From Gyromitra esculenta (taxonomy: Eukaryota; Ascomycota; Pezizomycetes; Pezizales; Discinaceae), in assembly GCA_038503075.1 (NCBI GenBank), contig JBCAML010000002.1, forward strand, positions 496,001-560,000: DNA of 64,000 nt, written 5' to 3'. The notes under the pieces were generated by a model. The model was given only the letters and a program-made list of their open reading frames with translations. It was not told the DNA's origin and did not search any database. Each line of letters opens with the position of its first letter. The first letter of the stretch is position 1. Shown here piece by piece: positions 23,707 through 35,280 of this stretch. The position numbers and the translations under genes are program-made.

Positions 23707-25104
23707 ATGCATCCTGATAGAGTCAACGCCATCATGTCGGGATCAAGTTATCTCACGACCGCCAGCTGCATCGTTTTTGTCGGCAACATCCCTTACGGCA
23801 AGTCTTCTACCTTCGTCATCTAACCTAATGCTAACCCGCTGCTTTCAGGTCTCTGCGAAGCACAAATTACAGAAATCTTCTCTTCTGTTGGTCGCGTCGT
23901 CTGCTTTCGCATGGTATTCGACCGTGACACTGGCCGTTCCAAGGGCTATGGCTTTGCTGAATACATCGATGCTGAGACCGCTGCCTCTGCTGTTCGCAAT
24001 CTTGACAATTACGAAATTATGGGAAGAAAATTAAGGGTTGATTACTCTTCTCAGGGATATGTCGGGAAGGAATTGGGGTTTTCAAAGGAAGGACTATTCT
24101 CACAAATCACGTACAACAAGGATGGCTATGTCCCGAAGAAAGACAAGGCTTACGGTGATGATAGAACCACCACCACTTTTAACGAGACTAGGCATCATAA
24201 CTCAATTACGGGAAGTGAGAGTGGCCATAGCTGTCACAGCAGCCGCTACGAGGTTCCTATTAGCGCACCTGGAACAACTGCAGGTGTGTTGAAAGGGATG
24301 ATGAATACTAACGTGAGTCATACAAAGGGAAGCAGCTCCAAGGGAGCTAGTAGTTTGCTACCAGCTCTTCCCCCTGGCATCGAAAGCCACCCTGGGCTCA
24401 CAACTCCCGACTCTATCTCCAAGACCCTAGCCGCAGTCCCAGTCTCGCAGCTATTGGAGGCTCTCATCCAGATGAAGGAGCTTGCCACCTCCGACCCTGC
24501 GAAGACAATAGAGCTCCTTCGTCAAGCCCCACAGATGTCTTACGCCATATTTCAGTCTCTCATTATGATGAATTTAATTGAGCCCAGTGTCTTGGCCCAA
24601 CTCCTCGAGCCCAACAACACCGCAGCTATGTACAACCAAGCTCAGGCCTCCATGAGCACTCATCTCCGTGATAATCCGCACCAACTCACTTCTATGAATC
24701 CCGCTGTCACCGCTGTCATGGGCGCCCACATTCAGCACCAGGTTGCTCCCATCCATGCTCCGAAGTCAGCCCCAGCTGTCGGAATGCAACAAATTCCGCC
24801 ACTTGGGGCGCAAGCTCCCTACTACGGCTATCCTCCTGCTGGACACCGTGGAGGACAGGAAATTTTCGCAGCGCAAATCGCACACCAGCAACAACAGCAC
24901 CAGCATCATCAACACCACCTGCAGCAACAAGCACAGATGCAGGCGATGCAGGAACCAGAAAATGCGGCGTTACTGCAGCGGGTTATGGTGTTGAGTCAAG
25001 AGGAGATTAGTAGGTTGCCGGCAGAGCAGCAGCAGCACATCCTGATGTTGAAACATCGATTGATGACGGAGGGAATGGGGGGTGGTCAATTGCACGGGTA
25101 TTGA
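23707..25104 (+). CDS. RNA15: mRNA cleavage and polyadenylation factor Rna15/CstF-64
   Basis: Two exons, 23707-23797 and 23849-25104, encode 448 aa. The intron is a GC-AG type (G|GCAAGT...TTTCAG). An N-terminal RRM (about residues 20-97) carries RNP2 CIVFVGNIPYG and RNP1 SKGYGFAEY. The CstF-64 hinge follows at about 231-285 (SQLLEALIQMKELA ... YAIFQSLIMMNLI), which binds CstF-77/Rna14 and symplekin. After a Gln/His-rich linker comes the C-terminal three-helix domain at about 402-440 (NAALLQRVMVLSQEEISRLP), which contacts Pcf11. The protein recognises U/GU-rich elements in nascent pre-mRNA during 3'-end processing in the nucleus. A second in-frame Met at 23734 could also be the start. Confidence 0.95.
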
Positions 25105-26809
25105 AAAGATTTACATTCTTGGTGGTTTGTAAGTGTAGGAGGCATTAAAAGGATGATGGATCTTTCGCGTATTTGATCTCCACGACATCATTTCGAGATC
25201 ATAAGCTATCTAGCTGTTTGTTAGCCGCATCTCAAATTCTGTAAACTTCAATTCAAGCCCTATCTTTCTCGTTCTATCTCAAAATCACATTATCCCCCGT
25301 TGAAATATGCCCCCTTTAATATCGAAATGAATGCTGGCGTTGATGATGTATTGTGTTCCATAAACCTAAACCAAGGAGAAGATTTAAAAGCGATAATGTG
25401 CATCAATGATTTTGCAATTTAGAACCAGGGAGTAGCCGAGCAAAATAAAAGTAAAAAATAAGATAATCCCGTGGGGAATCGAATCCCAGTCTCTTGTCTC
25501 TTTAGCTATTTCACTGTAACACGCAGAAGAGGGGATCTCGTCGCTACTATAGAACACATGCACAGAATATTTGATGAATCCCACATGGCTCCCGCAAATA
25601 AATACCAAGGACGAGCGGTGAGACTTACCCAGCGTCAAAATAAATAAGCCTAGGAGGATTCCAAAATTCACCCGCCTGATGAAACCTTTAGCAAGTAATT
25701 TCTTAAGAGAAATAGAACACGCAGGTATTCTTAGTTTTTCATACGTAGTCACTCGACTTTATGTGTGACCGCGATACACAAATGCTGACCCCGCCAGCCA
25801 TGGCAAGGAAGGTTTGAAGGGATCTACAGTCTCGGTGTAACTGGCATCGGGGTATTTGTTTACAGTTTCACTCACTGAGACGACGTTGACATGGACCACC
25901 AGCGGTACTCCTCTCATCGAAATAGCCGTCTCTAGAACAATGAATTCGAAGGTTTCTAACAACGATATTTCAGAACGAATTACGTTAGAGCAGAAACTCG
26001 AGCTAGAGTAGAAGGCAGCTCATATTAAATAGTTTTAAAAATTTAAAACTAGACCAGCGGCATACCCTTCACCAGTTCAACACATATTCCCTCCTAAATC
26101 GATTTAGGGGGTAGTTGCACAACACGGTGTTATAGTGGTGCATTCTCTAGTGAGATCAGAAGCATTGGTAAGCCGGGTTGTTCGGGTGGTTTCTGTAACT
26201 TCTTGGTACCTATGCCACTTGTATAAAATGGCCGTGGTTCATTGATCGCGAGGGTAAGAGGAAATGATCACAACTATAAGTAGATGGGTACATTTGGAGG
26301 GAGGGCGGGGTCTACAGAGGTGAAAAGCGGAGATGAATTAAATTACAAGACATATGCCGTATCAAGCGCGTACACCCACATCCCGAGCTCTATTGGCGTA
26401 TATGTAGTGAGTTATGATACATGTAGGTACATATACACATAGCGTAGTCCTTGAAATAGCACTTTCCTCGCCGAAGCAATTTCATAGTGATTAATACGGG
26501 TCATAAGTGTTAAACAAATTATAAAACTAATTAAGCCATTTTAAGACGTACTAGACTGTTCTTTGCACTGGGTTTTGTGTCGCGTCACGGTTCTTAGGTA
26601 CATGTATCATTGCTCGTCCTGTTGTGACGGATAGTGTTGCAGAACATTCCGATCAGGCTGAAACATTCGCATAGTGGGGTACATCCCTTCACCCCACCCC
26701 AGATTCTCGGCATCATTTTTCGTTCGATACAATACGACACCACAACCGCCTCTTACGCAGCCATCTATTCCGCTACAGCCCAATCAAATCTTCCATATCC
26801 CATACCGCA
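25105..26809. other. Intergenic region between RNA15 and PHB2
   Basis: No gene supported. Contains repeat copy 2 at 25477-25530, a perfect 16-bp palindrome CCTAAATCGATTTAGG at 26093-26108, and TACATGTA at 26418 and 26599. A 122-codon minus-strand frame (25384-25752) overlaps the repeat copy and is judged fortuitous. Confidence 0.5.
25477..25530 (-). repeat. Dispersed repeat, copy 2 (tRNA-like, SINE-type candidate)
   Basis: Partner of 8985-9038. Read on the minus strand it contains GATTCGATTCC, one mismatch from a pol III B-box/T-arm consensus, preceded by AGAGACTGG, as in the 3' half of tRNA-Asp-like sequences. A TAGCTAAAGAGACAAGAG segment lies just upstream but is too close to the B box for a normal tRNA, so this is not an intact tRNA. 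Confidence 0.6.
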
Positions 26810-28084
26810 ATGGATCCCAACAACCCTCGCGAAGCCTGGAGTCGTATCCAGAAGGCCATTTCCAGGGCCTCTCAACAGCCCGGTGGGAGAGGGGCGCCGA
26901 AGGGTGTTTTAGGTGGTGGGGCGACATTGCTGCTGTTAGGAACGGCGTGGATTACATTTAACAGTGCAATCTTCAACGGTACGGGAATATTGCTTAACCT
27001 ACGGGGAGGGATGGGGCGGGTGAGAGACGAGCGAGGATTGAGTGATGGAGTTCTGGCTGATAGTTCCTTGTGCGAACAGTCGATGGTGGTCATCGCGCCA
27101 TTAAGTATACTCGTCTAGGAGGTGTCAAGAAGGAGATTTATAATGAAGGTTAGCATTCTCATTATCCCGACTTGTATAGTTTGCGTAGAGACTTAGGCAG
27201 AGTTGGTATTTTGAACCATGGAAGAAATGTTTTTACTGACAAAGAGCTTTGATCGTAGGAACCCATTTCATGATCCCGTGGTTCGAAACTCCCATCACAT
27301 ACGATGTGCGTGCTAAACCTCGCAACGTTGCCTCTCTCACCGGCACAAAGGGTAATTGCTTTCCGGCCTTAGGACTACCCTGGGTTCTTGAAAATTTTGA
27401 TTACTGATGGCACGCACATATATATATATAGATCTTCAAATGGTCAACATCACCTGTCGTGTCCTCTCTCGTCCCCGTGTTGATGCTCTTCCAGCTATCT
27501 ACCGTACCCTCGGTACCGATTACGACGAGCGTGTGCTTCCTTCGATCGTAAATGAGGTGCTAAAGTCTGTGGTAGCACAGTTCAATGCTAGTCAGCTTAT
27601 CACTCAGCGTGAGAGTGTCAGTAGGCTTGTAAGGGATAACCTGGTGAAAAGGGCGGCAAGATTCAATATCTTGCTAGATGATGTCTCCCTGACCGTGTGT
27701 CTACACCAGCGCTTTCCTTTGGTATAAAATATTGGGAAACTAACGACTATTTCTATTTGTTTTTTTTAGCACTTGGCATTCTCACCGGAGTTTACAGCTG
27801 CTGTAGAGTCCAAACAGGTTGCTCAGCAAGAAGCCCAGCGTGCTGCCTTCGTCGTCGACAAGGCTCGTCAAGAGAAGCAAGCCATGATTGTCAGAGCCCA
27901 GGGTGAAGCCCGTTCCGCCGAGCTCATTGGTGATGCCATTAAGAAGTCTAAATCTTATGTCGAACTCAAGAAGATCGAGACTGCCCGCAGCATAGCGACT
28001 ATCCTCCAGGAGAACGGAGGTAGGAATAAGCTCTTCCTCGACACTGACGGTTTAGGCCTCAATGTCATGGAGAACCGCAAGTAA
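26810..28084 (+). CDS. PHB2: Prohibitin-2
   Basis: Five exons, 26810-26978, 27080-27148, 27259-27351, 27432-27694 and 27770-28084, encode 302 aa, the normal PHB2 length. A short N-terminal hydrophobic anchor ([18 protein letters not shown]) precedes the SPFH/band-7 domain: [41 protein letters not shown], then [18 protein letters not shown] and [20 protein letters not shown]. The C-terminal coiled coil follows ([33 protein letters not shown]). Prohibitin-2 forms ring complexes with Phb1 in the mitochondrial inner membrane and supports m-AAA protease regulation and cristae structure. All introns are canonical GT-AG, and the one ending at 27431 carries a TATATA run before its acceptor. Confidence 0.97.
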
Positions 28085-28576
28085 AAATAAAGTACAAAGT
28101 AATCAAAAAAACCCTGAAAGAAGAAAAAAACACGTTAAGGCTGGATGGTGGAATTTTCACGAGAATCATTGGTTGGAGACTTGTAATTTTTTCCTAAGGC
28201 TGGGGACGAACACGGGGGAAAATTATGGGCTGTAGATAGATAAAAAAAGGAAACTCTTCTCTGTCTACGTTCTGTGGTACGTTCAGATCCAGCTATAAGA
28301 AGGGCTTTCCCGATTGTTTCGATCCGATGCCGGTTCGTGCTGGCTTTACGAACGATCGAGTAATAATGTGAAACGAGATCCCCGTTGCGTAGATGACCTC
28401 ATGCCAAGCCAAGCCGTATTCCATCCGGTATAGTTGATTTCCGGTATAGGGGATACCTTTCCGCAAGACCAGCCCCGTCCCATATTTAAGAAGGATCGTG
28501 GACCCCCCCGTCTCCAATCGATCCAATTCCCACGATACCTTCCCAGAAGAACACCAAAGAACGCACAATCCTGAAA
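28085..28576. other. Region between PHB2 and the transposase gene
   Basis: Holds the PHB2 3' end and the upstream flank of the transposase gene. No terminal inverted repeat matching the downstream flank was found by eye. A 165-codon minus-strand frame here mostly opposes the transposase and has no family motif. Confidence 0.4.
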
Positions 28577-30353
28577 ATGCCCCCGAGACAGAGACAAGGC
28601 CTGACGCAGCTGCAGAAGTACGAAATATGTTGCCTGCGAGCACAACACCCGTCCATGAAACTCGCCGAGTTCGCATCTCTCCCCGCGTGCCCACGGCGTC
28701 GTGATGGGAGACCGTTGGCGATTTCGAGCCTCGCGGATCATTTGAAGGGCTGGGAGGAGACTGTGAAACAAGGGCCGCCTGAAGGTATGGAATGTTTTGC
28801 GCATAAGCTGCATGACAACCGTAACCGAATCATATCGAATCACGGGACATCACTCACATTTTGCAGGCGCTGAGGCGAATAAAAAGAAGTCGAGGCCAGC
28901 GATGTTCCCGATCTTCGAGTATTTCTTGGTCTCTTGGATTGACGCGGCCGAGGCCACGAGAATGCCAATCACGGACGAGGTAATCAGGGTTCAGGGGAAG
29001 ATGATTGCAGACCGCCTAGGAGTAATAGAGGAATGCAAAGAGAACTATGATAATTTTGAGATGAGCAGCGGATGGCTCCAGGGGTTCAAGCAACGGCACA
29101 ATATCGACCAGCACAAGAGACACAGGCAGTCTGGGGGTGTTTTTGATCAAGCCATTATTCCGACCCATAGACACTCTCTATCGACAGGACTACGGCAGTT
29201 TGCTGCCCGTGACCGATATAATTGTGATGAAAGCAGGCTGCACTTCGATAAGCAACCGGAAATAAATACCCCCGGGGGCGCGAGGGACGAAGGTGATAAT
29301 GGAGAAAAATCGAAATTTACCATATTCTTCTGCGCCAATGCAGACGGTACAGATAGGCGGAGAGTCACAGTCATGAGCAGAGTGAGAACGCCCTCAGTGT
29401 TTCGTCGTGAGCATGTCAATCCTGCGAATCTGCCAGTCACGTACAGATACAACAAGAAAATCAGCTTGCCGACAGATCTTTGGTATGAGTTTCTTCGCGC
29501 CTTCGACTCGGATATGAGGGCTTCACGGCGCCACATTGCCCTTGTCTGTGAAAACTGCCCGACCTATCCTCCGCCAACGAAACCTCCATCGAGTTACAAA
29601 GGACCTCCGCCACCTGTTTTAACGAATATCACTTTATTTTTCCTCCCAACAAACACAGCGCCTGTACTACAGCCACTAAGCCAGGGCATCATCGTGGCTT
29701 TCAAAGCAACATACCGCAGGATGTATACAGAGCTACTCCTTGAGCACCTTGGAAACACCGGCTCCAGGCGTGAGAAACTCAACACCCTTGAAGCAATTGA
29801 TATCATCGCTTCTGCCTGGAGCGCTATCCCAGCACGAATTATACTTCAGTGCTGGCAAGCAGCCGCAATCTGCGAAGACCTCCAGGCGATTGATGTCGGT
29901 GGCAGTCCAGCAGATTATATTGAAGGACAAAAGCGACAATGTCAGAGCCTCTGCCAGCGACTTCAGCCACGTCATGAACTGTCTCATGTTGTTTTTGAAG
30001 AGTTCTGGCGTTCCGACGAAGAAACTCCGGGTCCCGGAAGTGGCGAGCCAGTCGTCCCCGACGTGACCCGTATTGTAGATGAGGGAGTTGCATCCGGCAT
30101 ATTGCGTCGTGGCCTCGAAGCTATGGATTTGGCCGATCCAGAAATTGACGCGGAAGAGGTAGAGGAGGACCCTCAGGGGAATCCGGCGCCACAGATAATT
30201 TCCCATAAACTGGCGATTCAGTACTTAGCGGAGGTGAATCGCTATCTCAGATCTCTTCCTGTTAGTGAGCTTAAGACACCCCTGGGGAAGGAAATATCGG
30301 TGCCTGGGGCAATTGAAAGCAATGCGTTGGTTATGGCCGGCATTCCCCAGTGA
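28577..30353 (+). CDS. Pogo/Tigger-type (DDE_1, CENP-B-like) transposase with altered catalytic residues
   Basis: Two exons, 28577-28784 and 28867-30353, give an intact 564-aa frame with no stop or frameshift. The N terminus (LTQLQKYEIC...) resembles the first helix-turn-helix of CENP-B/pogo proteins, and MSSGWLQGFKQRHNI is the hallmark of the second (HTH_CENPB). The DDE_1 region follows. The first acid is present (YNCDESRLHF). The second site reads LVCENCPTY where active enzymes have L-D-N-A-P-x-H, so Asp is replaced by Glu. The third reads LQPLSQGII instead of L-Q-P-x-D-Q-G, so Asp is replaced by Ser. The acidic C-terminal tail is long. A preserved frame with a broken triad suggests either a young inactive copy or a host-used DNA-binding protein like CENP-B/Abp1. 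No flanking terminal repeats were seen. Confidence 0.85.
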
Positions 30354-31015
30354 GTTTTTGTTTCATGGCATATATCCGCAATGTATTAACGTGGCTGGAT
30401 ATAGGCAATTCAGAAAACGGCGAGCTACGGAGGGAGGGGAGAGCAGCGGAGACTTTGGGGATATCGCACAGGCGTATGCGAGTCGATTTTTGTAAATTTT
30501 GTGCCTCTCTTGGAAAGCCTCGGCAAGTGTTTTCTAGTGAGCAGGCCTAAATCACTGGACTTTTGGAGAGCTTTGGTTATGTAATCATATGAAATCTCAC
30601 TCGACTACAATTAGCGGGGGCTTGTGGCGAGATATACCACGAACTCAAGAGGCGGCGACCAACTTGGCTATCAAAATGACTTTTAGAAAAAGCCCCTCGG
30701 GCGGAAGTTGAGGAAATAGAATTGGGCTGCATAGCTGCTCGCTTGGTTCACTCTTGTCTATTCGTCTTAATTTCACCTTTGTTTCTTTTTTTTTGTTTAC
30801 CATCTTCTACTCAAACATAGCAGGCAATACAAGCATTCCAACTACGTGTAAGATACATACTTCTTACAAAATCGATCTTTTGTGGAAATTTATATGTTAT
30901 TCATTTGGGTGCTTTATTCTCGCTGATGGTTGGGCATGTCTCTAAACCGGACAACTCAGTTACTTTCGTAGGGGTTTTGTAATCGCTAAAAGGTATTGGA
31001 GGCGAAATGCATGTA

Positions 31016-31096
31016 CAGCCGTGTAAGAAAAGTCTTGACACCCCAATGGCTGTCTCGCCAGTTAGGTGGGGTGTCAAGACTTTTCTTACACGGCTG
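31016..31096. mobile_element. 81-bp MITE-like foldback element with 30-bp perfect inverted repeats
   Basis: Left arm 31016-31045 begins CAGCCGTGTAAGAAAAG; right arm 31067-31096 is its exact reverse complement, with a 21-bp loop between. The element is bounded by TA on both sides, the target-site duplication of Tc1/mariner/pogo elements, and the outward palindrome extends to 31011-31101. It carries no coding capacity, so it is best read as a very small non-autonomous element or two fused terminal repeats. Confidence 0.8.
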
Positions 31097-31918
31097 TACA
31101 TACATGTATGTAGGAAACTCCTTGGCTTGGTGAATTTATTATATAGCATTTGGCTGAGGTTCTGTCTCTAAAGTTCCAGCACTCGAGCTCCGACTGGCGG
31201 ATATAAGCGACCATCAAAGCCAGATGCTCGGGGCAGCCATTTAGTATCTGCACGCAAGCTGCTGGAGTCTTGGTATAATGAAGAATAGGGCGAATTTCAG
31301 CTTTCTGGCTGGTTAGAAAACCCTACAAGCTACTTGCATGCTCGGGTACTAAATGCCTGCGCCCGAGTACATCCATTCTATCTGTATAGATGTCGTGATA
31401 TTCTCCGCTAGGTTTTTGCTTCGATTGGTGAAAATTTTTCACGAACGGGGGATGCAAAATGTTACCAGTGGCATCTAATTCTGGCGAGATATGTGCTTTG
31501 TAAAATGAGATGCGTTTACTGCGGGTGTTTGGGGCAAATCCATTTTGGTGTTTATTCCGGCAAAAGACACCAGGATGTGGTTTTCGTTGCTTCTTCAGAA
31601 GGAGTCAAAGGCTGTGCTGATCACGAAAATAGTCCCAATCGCTATCCTTATCTTGCCTCTACATGCGTGTATGCAAGGCGAGCAGCAGGACGCGTTGGCT
31701 GGGACCAACAAAAGCAGGTAGAGTGCCCAGCCGGGATCTAGGATAATCTGGAACACCACCGCGAGCGATCACGACAGGGGGAGCTCCAATCGCGAGTGGA
31801 ATCCGGGGAAGGGAGGAAGGGGGTGACGATGTCCTCTGCTGCCTGTCCTGCCCTGCCTGGCCGTACACCGTGTACCGCCTAGCGACTCCAGACTGACGCA
31901 CTCTCTTTAGAATACCTG

Positions 31919-31990
31919 CCCCCCTTCTCTCCTCTCCTCTCTCCTCTCCTCCCTCTCTATCATCTTCATCTTCATCTTCGTCATCTCATC
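31919..31990 (+). promoter_or_regulatory. CT-rich tract upstream of the MFS gene
   Basis: Nearly pure pyrimidine on the + strand (TCTCC and CATCTT repeats) ending about 65 bp before the start codon at 32055. Such CT boxes often mark transcription starts of strongly expressed genes in filamentous ascomycetes. Confidence 0.5.
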
Positions 31991-32054
31991 TGCTTTGTCT
32001 CTTTCTCCACCCCGAATCTCACTGCTCGTTAGTTTTAGCGAGCTACCTAGAGTT

Positions 32055-33788
32055 ATGAGCGACAGAGCTGCCTCGCCCACGAAGGATAGCTTCGCCCGTA
32101 TTAATGCCCAGCAAGAATACCAACGTAAACTAGCAAGCTTGGCTGCTCACGAGCCGGCTCGAAAGCTTCCAGTAAATACCAGAAAATGGATATCTTTTGC
32201 ATCTGCCATCATGAACTGGTCAGTACACGCTGCACGGTCCGAATATAGGGTGTAAGAAACTAACAATCGTTTGTATGGCAGTTTATGCGCCGGTAGCATA
32301 CTATTATTCTCCCTCTGGGCTCCAATATTCCAGCAGAAGCTCGGCTACTCCCAGATGCAAGTCAATGCTATATCCATCGCTGGAGAGCTTGGGATGTACC
32401 TCCCGTGAGTTCTGCTAATTCGTCCCTGTCCAGTTCGGCTGATTGCTGACACAATTATGGTAGGGTTCCGTTGTTTGGTTATATCTGCGACAAGATGGGC
32501 CCAGGAAAACTCAGCGTCCTGTCCTCAGCATTTTTTGGCCCAGCTTATCTCCTTGCTGCATACGCGTTTATCCACAAGCTCCCATACCAAATCATGGTTC
32601 TCGCGTTTATTGCTGTCGGCTCAGGGACTAGCAGCATGTATTTTTCTGGTGTTACGACTTGCGCAAAGAACTTTACAGGAAATAGAGGTATCGCACTTTC
32701 GTTACCGATTGCAGCATTCGGATTGAGCAGTCTTTGGTTATCGCAGGTTGTTAGCAGAATGTTTCTAGACAAGATGACTGGAGAACTGATGATTGGAAAC
32801 ATTTTCCTAACTCTTTCTGGTTTTCTGATTTTTGTTGGGTTATCAGGGAGTATGGGATTGACGGTTATCAACGAAACGGAGGATGCATTGAGCGCTGCTG
32901 AGAGAGAGGGTTTGTTGGAAGCTGGGAGCAATGGCCCAGCTTATGGAGGTATTGGCGGAGATGATACTATGCCAATTAGGAGTCCCGAAGAAGATAAAGC
33001 GTGGATCAATGGTGCGACTCAGAAATTCCTGAAGGACAGAACTATGTGGTGGTTCGCAGCTGGTGTTTTTTTGGTCACCGGTCCCGGCGAGGCGTTCATC
33101 AACAATGTAACCCACCATTCCTTTTAATACTTCCCTTATTATAACATAATATTGACTACCACAGATGGGAGCTTTAATTCAAACACTCTACCCTCCTCAA
33201 ACCGCCCTTGGGAGAACCAACCCCGTAGACCCTGCAACCCACGTCTCCATTGTCGCCTTGACATCCACGGCTGCCCGGATTTCCGCCGGTCTCCTCGGTG
33301 ACTGGCTTGCCCCCTCTGAGACACCTTCTATCAATGCTGCCCCTGCATCTCGCAAACTCACCTGTTCACGTATGGTCCTCCTTTTCTTCTTCGCCCTTCT
33401 AATGTGCGCTGGCCAGCTTTTCGCTGCCCTCGGTTTCGCACAGGAACATGGCGAACGCTTCTGGGTGGTCTCATCATTTATCGGTGCTGGTTACGGGGCG
33501 GTCTTTTGTCTTGCACCTACAGTTGTGAGTGTTGTATGGGGAACAGAGAATTTTGGCACCAACTGGGGGATTGTCACCATGACACCTGCACTGGGAGCTA
33601 CTGTGTTTGGGCTCGTTTTTGCGCAGGGTTATGATAGCCATGCGGGCAAAGGGGGAATGTGCTGGGGGAAGGAGTGCTATGAGAGAAGTTTTATGATTAT
33701 GGCAGGGAGTGTTGGGCTGGCGCTTATTGGGTGGGTCTGGTGCTGGAAGGGACGGGGTGGGTGGGGGTCTAGAGGGGTGGTAGTTTAG
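32055..33788 (+). CDS. Major facilitator superfamily transporter (Mch1/nodulin-like)
   Basis: Four exons, 32055-32218, 32282-32404, 32464-33106 and 33165-33788, encode 517 aa. After a hydrophilic N terminus come about twelve membrane segments: KWISFASAIMNCLCAGSIL, SLWAPIFQQKLGYSQMQVN, ELGMYLPVPLFGYICDKMG (the D-K-M-G loop is an MFS A-like motif), a central acidic loop (ETEDALSAAEREGL), then WWFAAGVFLVTGPGEAFINN and six further hydrophobic segments. The order and the L-G-Y-S-Q-x-x-V-N loop fit the Mch1/nodulin-like group, often labelled probable monocarboxylate-type transporters of vacuole or other membranes. Substrate is not known for this group and is not inferred. Splice sites are canonical; the last intron follows Asn-Asn and removes a TAA. 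Confidence 0.9.
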
Positions 33789-35280
33789 AAGCCTTCTACC
33801 GAAATGATCGGAAATGATAGCTGATACATAGGCTCAATTCCTTGATGGTTTACCTCATAGAACTGGTGTGTACCTGCATCATTACCAGTCTTTGTCGACT
33901 TGGGAATCACTATAGCATCAGGGGTTATCGGTAGTTTCTGGTTTTTTTTCCTTTGGCCTTTTTTGTATTAGTACATCCTTCTGAAGCGGCGTTAGATTTG
34001 GGATTTGCTACATTGAGTTAATCTTTCCTATTTTCAGCTTTGTTGTATTAATGCATCTGGGAGTTTTTGTTTTGTTTTGTAGGTAGAACACTCTAGATTG
34101 CACATAACGCTGCTATAGCATAACAATCCATATAAACTTTTATCTCGATGATTTTCTAACTAAACTACATGTAGTGCTTTTTATAACACAGAAACACATA
34201 ACCATACGATTAATATATTCGCTTAGCTATAGACAGAATACCACATGTCACCAAGAAAAAATTCGAAGCTGGATATATAAGGAGGAAGGCCTCCAAGATC
34301 AGCAAAAGTTCACAAAATTGAAACGGGGCGTATCTTCAAATCTACTAGTAGGAGAAACATAATAGACCTCCTAACTTTACAACGCCTTCTAGCTGCAGAG
34401 ACTTAGTGTGGCAGGACAATCAGGCTCGGTCTCTAGTTTCTTTACGGTGAGGCACTTTAGAGAATGGCTTAGCCATTACTCTTAATGGCGAGGTTAGATA
34501 GATAGATAGATAGATAATTCACACACGCATCCAGCCCTTAGCTTATGGCGGCTAGCTAAAAGAAAAAGAAATTCTAAAAAGATAAAACTGACTAAAAATG
34601 AAACAAACAACTAAACAATAATCAAGCTATAACTGACGCAACCAGCGCAAACAAACAATACCATCTCATACGTCCTCATCGTTCTCCGCCCATGACAATA
34701 AAACAGTAAACAACCCACAATGAAACTTCACCGGCAAAACCATCTTCAATGACGAGGTTGCGCATGGGGCTTTGCGGGCAAGTACCCATTTACGTGTCTA
34801 CCATGGGGCTTTTAGTAATAAAAATAAAACTAGCCAAGGGTTATAGTTCAAGAGGATTTGATTATGTTTGGTTTTGATGGTAGCATAAAGTGGCTATCAC
34901 TCGCGGCCATGAAATATCACTCTCGCTATTAGGCAAAACAGTTGCCGTAATTCTCGAGAATACAGGTAGTGTCGTCGTTTATCTAAATGGTGTTTTGTAG
35001 CAGAAGATAACTCCGTTATAGTCATTCCTTAGTCTTATAAACATCAGTAATCTATCAATTTTCTGAAGGCCTGTCACGCTAGGTTTGTTTGTACGCAATG
35101 TACATGAGGTTTATCGCCCGAGTCATGATTTTCATTAATTTTCATAACCATAAATCTAATATCAGAGACATAACAGTATCACATTAAATTAACCCTTATT
35201 AATTTATTATATCCTGGCAGATGTGTTATCGCGACATGGTTGTTAGTACTCAGCCATGGGTGTCGTCGTCTGATAGGCTG
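33789..35280. other. Convergent intergenic region
   Basis: Between the 3' ends of the MFS gene (plus) and the secreted cysteine-rich gene (minus). AT-rich, with a GATA microsatellite at 34495-34516 and TACATGTA at 34166. No gene recognised. Confidence 0.5.
34495..34516. repeat. TAGA microsatellite
   Basis: Five and a half perfect copies of the tetranucleotide TAGA. Confidence 0.95.

Larger units (their letters stand above)
30354..32054. other. Intergenic region with the inverted-repeat element and MFS promoter
   Basis: No gene supported. It contains the short inverted-repeat element at 31016-31096, an adjoining TACATGTA at 31101, and a pyrimidine-rich tract at 31919-31990 before the MFS gene. 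Confidence 0.5.

Noticed and set aside
25467..25530. tRNA-Asp-like 3' half as an intact tRNA gene
   Set aside because: The spacing between A-box-like and B-box-like segments is far too short, the T stem has a mismatch, and no acceptor stem can be formed.
25384..25752. 122-codon minus-strand frame
   Set aside because: It runs through the dispersed repeat copy and its translation has no recognisable content.
28346..28843. 165-codon minus-strand frame upstream of and overlapping the transposase
   Set aside because: It overlaps the first transposase exon in antisense and shows no domain.
34421..34455. Possible third copy of the dispersed tRNA-like repeat
   Set aside because: Only scattered short matches; below what can be claimed by eye.
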